Shown here: in pieces, positions 59,715-64,000 of the stretch | Layout of the letters: each line of letters starts with the position of its first letter | Position numbering within the stretch: the first letter of the stretch is position 1 | DNA from: Platycnemis pennipes | Taxonomy: Eukaryota; Arthropoda; Insecta; Odonata; Platycnemididae | Assembly (NCBI GenBank): GCA_933228895.1 | Contig: OW121846.1 | Span: 6,975,915 to 7,039,914 of the forward strand | Length of the DNA: 64,000 nt | Reading direction: 5' to 3' | Position numbers and translations under genes: made by a program | The notes under the pieces: generated by a model | Seen by the model: the letters and a program-made list of their open reading frames with translations, nothing else | Told to the model about the DNA's origin: nothing | Database searches by the model: none

Positions 59715-61410
59715 TCAACCAAAGTCATTTTTTCTGTTTCCTTGCACAGAGAATGAAGTGTTGGAGACTGTCAAGAATTTGGGATCCAAGAAATGTTCTG
59801 GCATTGATGAAGTACTATGTTTTTGATAGCTCGTAGCATTAGTGTAATACTACCTTTACTCCTCTTTCTTATAAATGATTCATTCCAGAATGGGGTGTTT
59901 CCAAATAGCTTGAAAACATCTAAAGTTATCCCTTTATACAAAAGAAAAGGAAGTATATCTGATATGAACTCATATCGTCCTATTTCAATTCAGTCTCAGT
60001 TTGCTAAAATCTTTGAAAAAGTGTTTTATAAGAAACTTGTCTCCTTCATCGATTCCACTAATCTCTTTTCTCCCAGCCAGCATGGATTCAGGAAAAACAA
60101 ATCAGTAAATTCTGCATTGGACAATGCTGTTTATCTGTGACTATCCTCCTTAGATGGTAAACTTGAAACATGCACTATGTTTTTCGATTTTAGTTAAGCA
60201 TTTGACTGTGTTAATCATGAGCATCTTCTTGTTAAGTTAGATAGGCTTGGTATTCGTGGCATTGCTAATAAATGGATTAGTTCTTATCTTCATGACAGGA
60301 AACAAATGGGCGTCATTAAAGAGAATGGATGTAATTATGCCTCACATAAAAATTTTGTTCCACATTGTGTTCCCCAAGGATCTGTCCTGGGGCCTGTTTT
60401 GTTTTTATTATATATTAATGATCTGCCAGGCATTTATTCCAACATTGCTACTATCAACCCTATTCTCTATGCTGATGATACCAATTTTATAATCTCCTCT
60501 GATAATTCAAGTGATCTCTTACAATATTGTTGATTAGCTGCCCATACTTTAAGTGACTGGTGTAAGTTAAATTCCTTACATGTTAATGTTGATAAATCAC
60601 AAATTATGTACATTATGAACAGAGGCAAAAAACACAATGATGTCCATGTGAGTATCAACCAAAACAACATACCTCAGGTCACCCAGGCTAAATTTCTTGG
60701 ACTTCATCTTGATTCTTATATGACCTGGGAGCCTCACATTTGTGCATTAGCTAGTAAGCTTTGCTCAAAATGTTATTTGATTAGATTTATACGACACACT
60801 GTTTCGGTTGAAGTGCTACGTTCCTTGTACTTTGGAGAATTTTACTCTCATATGGTGTATGGCATTTTGTTTTGGGGCTCTACCCCACGTACTAATGTTA
60901 TATTTAAATTACAGAAGAGAGCTGTTAGACTCATTTGCAATGCATCATTTACAGCTCCTTGTCGACCTTACTTCAAGTCTTTGGGACTACTTTCTTTGCC
61001 CTGCGTGTACATTTTTTATGTTTTAATGTATGTTCATACAAATATTACTCTATTTGAAAAGAACTCTAATGTGCATAATTATGCCACAAGAAAAAGGGAT
61101 AACTTGCATATTCCTTTTGTGAGAACGTACCACTTCCGTTGGTCCCAGAGCCATGGGAATTCACCTGTATAATAAACTTCCATCTCGATTTAAAGGTATT
61201 GAAAAATCTTCCTTTTTTAAATCTAATATTAATAAACTTTTACTCTCAAAAATGTAAAAATGTACTACTCGGTAGATGAATATCTCTTGGATGATGACTT
61301 ATAACTGTATGTTACAGATGTCCTCATTATATACAATGACGTGTCCTATATCATGTATGTTTGATCTTTGGACAAATATATTATCATTATTATTATTATT
61401 ATTCTAGTTT
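59715..61410 (+). pseudogene. CR1/Jockey-type LINE reverse transcriptase, 5'-truncated
   Basis: Reads from NEVLETVKNLGSKKCSGIDE (59750) through VIPLYKRKGS, SYRPISIQSQFAKIFEKVFY, QHGFRKNKS, [20 protein letters not shown] (first catalytic block), [29 protein letters not shown] (catalytic YADD intact), KFLGLHLDSYMTWEPHI and SHMVYGILFWG. Stops at about 60138, 60196 and 60532 and one or two frameshifts disable it. The 3' end is an (ATT)n tract at about 61383-61404, typical of tail-primed LINE insertion. It inserted just downstream of the exon at 59285. Confidence 0.9.
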
Positions 61411-61814
61411 TTCTTGGATCCGAATCTCGAATCTGAATCATAAATTCACCCTTGAATGTGGAATCTCATTTTTTTACCATTAATCCTAAATTTTATCTGA
61501 AATCTAAATATTACCATTTTCATGAACCCCAAGTATAATTCCAAAGCCAAATCTTTATTTTCTCCATAGTCTTAAATTAAATTTTGAATTATAACATGAA
61601 TGTTATGCATTCAATGGAATTAAGCTCTCCAACTACAAGCATAAAATATTTTATTGCTTTAACTTTTTAATTTAGATAACGAGTATTTCAACACATTCTG
61701 GATCAATCTGATATCTCATTTTATCACAAATAATGCCAACCAAACTTAACGGTCTTTCTGAGTCCAGTGTAGCCGGTGGTGGTGAAAGGTACTTCCTAGC
61801 CAGTTTTGGGAGTG
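61411..61814. repeat. hAT-family (GAATCC-rich) remnant
   Basis: GGATCCGAATCTCGAATCTGAATC at 61420-61440 and related scattered motifs resemble the ends of the hAT at 862-2337. Boundaries are not defined. Confidence 0.4.
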
Positions 61815-62084
61815 CAGTAGAGTCTTGATATAACAAGAGTTTTCAGGAGCCAAAAAACCACTCGCTCTATCAAACACTAGGTACAAGCTATGTTTGCACA
61901 ATCGATGGAAAGAGGTCTATGTGCCAGGGGGCTCCAGTAAGCCCCAGCCCACTCCTCCAGTTTTACCAAAGATATTTAAGTAATTATTCTACAGCTAGTT
62001 CCTTAAATATTAACCAATGTTTAACCATTATTGTGGGTGTTTTGAGTGAATGGCAAAAAGGTATCTTCATCATCATCGGTCAAC

Positions 62085-62275
62085 AATCCTAGGATTGGTT
62101 TGACGCAGCTTTACACTCGATTCTTCTATTGGCCAACCTTTTCATTGTGATGTAATTCTTCTCTTTCGCGTCCTTTATGACCTGTTCTATGTATCTCATA
62201 TGAGGCCTGCCTTTTCCAATCTTCCCGTTCACTTTTCTCTCGATAATAGTCTTCATCAGGCCATCATGATATTAT
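62085..62275 (-). pseudogene. RTE-type LINE, 3' tail
   Basis: Minus strand: LMKTIIERKVNGKIGKGRPH, then RRIECKAASNQS and LGLLT. The 3' end CCTAGGATTGTTGACC is followed by (GATGAT)-type repeats, the usual RTE tail. Shares its exact 3' end with 63611-64000. Confidence 0.75.
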
Positions 62276-62429
62276 CAAGATAGCTATTAAAAATGATATT
62301 TTCGCTCACTTCACTAACCAGTGGTTGTATTTACTGTCCATGACATTAAATTTCGTTATAAATATAATTATTTGGAATACAAAATATTGATTTTGTACAC
62401 ATGCCCCTGCACATTACTGTACTTTCTTG

Positions 62430-63117
62430 AGCTCCAAATGCATCGCAGCAACAAGTATTACAACAATACGATGGACTATCATGGGGAAAAACCTCGGAAA
62501 CAAAAAAATTGTCATACCTCTAGTGGAATGTTCTCATGATATACAATCAAAAGCATTATTGTTGCATGCAAGGCCACACAAATAGTTCTAAGTTCCTAAT
62601 TGAATTTCGTGGAGTTATGAGTAATATATTCTACGGTTATGACTTCTAGTGCTAGCTGCACAATCTTTTTGATAAAAATGCCTTTCTGCAACGCTGCTTT
62701 TTTATTCATTAATGAAACAAAGTCTGGTTTCTGGCATGTCGCCGCATTGACAGCCAAAGGTAGGTTAACTAGGGCAGTTGAGACCCAAAAAATGAGCACC
62801 TCCATTGTTCTCTGTTTGCATGTTTGGTAGAGGGAGCTTACCACACGCAGGGCAGTGTAGTACTCCTGCCGGCAGGTTGATCATGGGAGAGGTAGGAAAG
62901 TGGCTCCACCAACGCGTTTATTCCGAACCACATACATTACAGTTTCAGATTTAATGACTTGATTTCCCCAGCCATGAAGTTGACTCTCGAAGTGAACTAA
63001 ACTCAGAGTAAGAGAAGCAGGAAACAAAAAGGCAATGAGAAGCGCAAGAACTATGGTAAAATCTACAAGCCCACTTATGGGTACGCCCGGAATGTTGAAA
63101 ATGTACACTTGACCCAT
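62430..63117 (-). pseudogene. Membrane-protein ORF, disrupted copy
   Basis: Starts MGQVYIFNIPGVPISGLVDF (ATG at 63117), identical to the + strand copy at 5065 except Cys to Gly in HCWG/HGWG. The match ends at VIKSE, where about 215 bp intervene. The rest (62725-62430) is homologous at DNA level to residues 65-161 of copy 1 but carries indels and many changes. The longest frame ends at a stop at 62881. Confidence 0.75.
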
Positions 63118-63610
63118 TGTGCAGGAAATGAGGAGGAATTTTTTTTTATTGCAATGCAAACAACGGACGTCATGAGCACAAGCTTGTGCACACATAATGT
63201 GCTGCATATGTTTCCAGTTGTCTCTTTTGGGATTCGCATCATCAGAGTGGAAATGCCCAAGAGGAAGTCTCGACTATTTATTGGCTTCACATGCCCCCTC
63301 CCCTACTGTTCTTATTTGGTATTGTTTCTTGTTGATGATTTCCCCGCTCACGTGACTAGACAATGAGTCAGCCTGGGCCTCGGGTGTTATCGGGTGAACA
63401 GGGCTCTCAAATCCATGCTTTCATTAATGATCATGGTTGGTGGCGCTAAATTTGCATTGAAAGGAACACATGGCTTTTTGTCTGCTGAGGATTTAAGTGA
63501 CTCAAGTTTTTAAGGATTGGGATGTGAGGCAAAACTCAATAGATCCCGAGGAAAAAGGCATTATTGGAGGGGTTCTAATGTCCAACCCTAAATTAAATTC
63601 ATCCTCATGG

Positions 63611-64000
63611 GTCAACAATCCTAGGATTGGTTTGACGCAGTCCTCCACTCGATTCTTCTATCAGCCAACCTCTTCACATCAACATATTTCTACTCTTTTG
63701 CATCCTTCTCAACTTGCTCCATATATCTCATACGAGACCTGCCTTTACCATTTTCCTATTTACTATTCTCTTGACGATTGTCTTCATTAGGCTATCGTGT
63801 CTTAAGATATGGCCGATTAACTTGCCCCGTTTTCATTTTAGGGTTTTCAGTAGACTTCTCTTCTCTCCCACTCTACTTAAGACTTATATTTTCTCCCACT
63901 CGGCTTCTTCTTTTGTCACTCGTTCAATCCATTTTACCTTCAATATTCTTCGGTAACACCACATTTCAAAGGCTCCCAGCCTTGACTTCACTGCCTTGAT
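63611..64000 (-). pseudogene. RTE-type LINE, 3' coding tail (runs off the window)
   Basis: Minus strand, same 3' end as at 62085 (CAATCCTAGGATTGTTGACC). Upstream, LMKTIVKRIVN-like and RRVGENISLK-like sequence. Continues beyond 64000. Confidence 0.7.

Larger units (their letters stand above)
61815..63385 (-). repeat. Membrane-protein repeat unit, copy 2 (inverted)
   Basis: Inverted relative to 4808-5856. The pogo-like end CAGTAGAGTCTTGATATAAC starts at 61815. An RTE tail (62085-62275) interrupts it. 62262-62725 is a diverged match to 5260-5700, and 62955-63385 is a near-identical match to 4808-5236. About 215 bp at 62730-62945 have no counterpart in copy 1. Confidence 0.75.

Overview
The window looks like one locus of a large, repeat-rich eukaryotic nuclear genome, probably an arthropod and perhaps an insect (an inference from the transposon mix and the long introns). 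It has no prokaryotic gene organisation. The only clear host gene is on the + strand: eight phase-compatible exons between 18932 and 59506 that together encode about 571 residues. Their sequence and order match the N-terminal helical-repeat part of the ATM kinase (tefu in flies). The kinase domain and the extreme N-terminus lie outside the window.

Layout. 1-18.9 kb, upstream of the first visible ATM exon: a pogo-like element with a hAT inserted in it; a repeat carrying an intact 161-residue membrane-protein ORF; the two halves of an R1/LOA-type LINE (6.2-7.7 and 14.4-16.4 kb); and between them a piggyBac bounded by TTAA (7767-12077) that contains a Penelope-like element and a LINE scrap. A 124-bp near-perfect palindrome sits at 17.0 kb. 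19.6-35.0 kb is one ATM intron with a YqaJ-exonuclease pseudogene, a minisatellite and a 9.2-kb Tigger/pogo element. The Tigger was split by a second piggyBac and by a hAT. That hAT holds another terminal-inverted-repeat element, which in turn holds a 365-bp hAT MITE with a perfect 8-bp target duplication.

35.2-44.0 kb, the next intron: a second pogo-like copy that serves as an empty site for the first hAT; a third, decayed piggyBac; and a Penelope-like pseudogene interrupted by a hAT. 44.0-59.5 kb: six short ATM exons separated by a second YqaJ pseudogene with a 39-bp minisatellite, RTE LINE tails, a hAT with a nested pogo-like element, a mariner tail and a LINE endonuclease remnant. 59.7-64 kb: a CR1/Jockey-type LINE, an inverted second copy of the membrane-protein repeat, and two RTE tails.

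The transposons form several insertion layers that can be ordered from target-site duplications. Almost all their coding regions are broken; the least damaged are the first piggyBac transposase and the membrane-protein ORF. All identifications come from reading translated sequence and motifs by eye; no database search was run.
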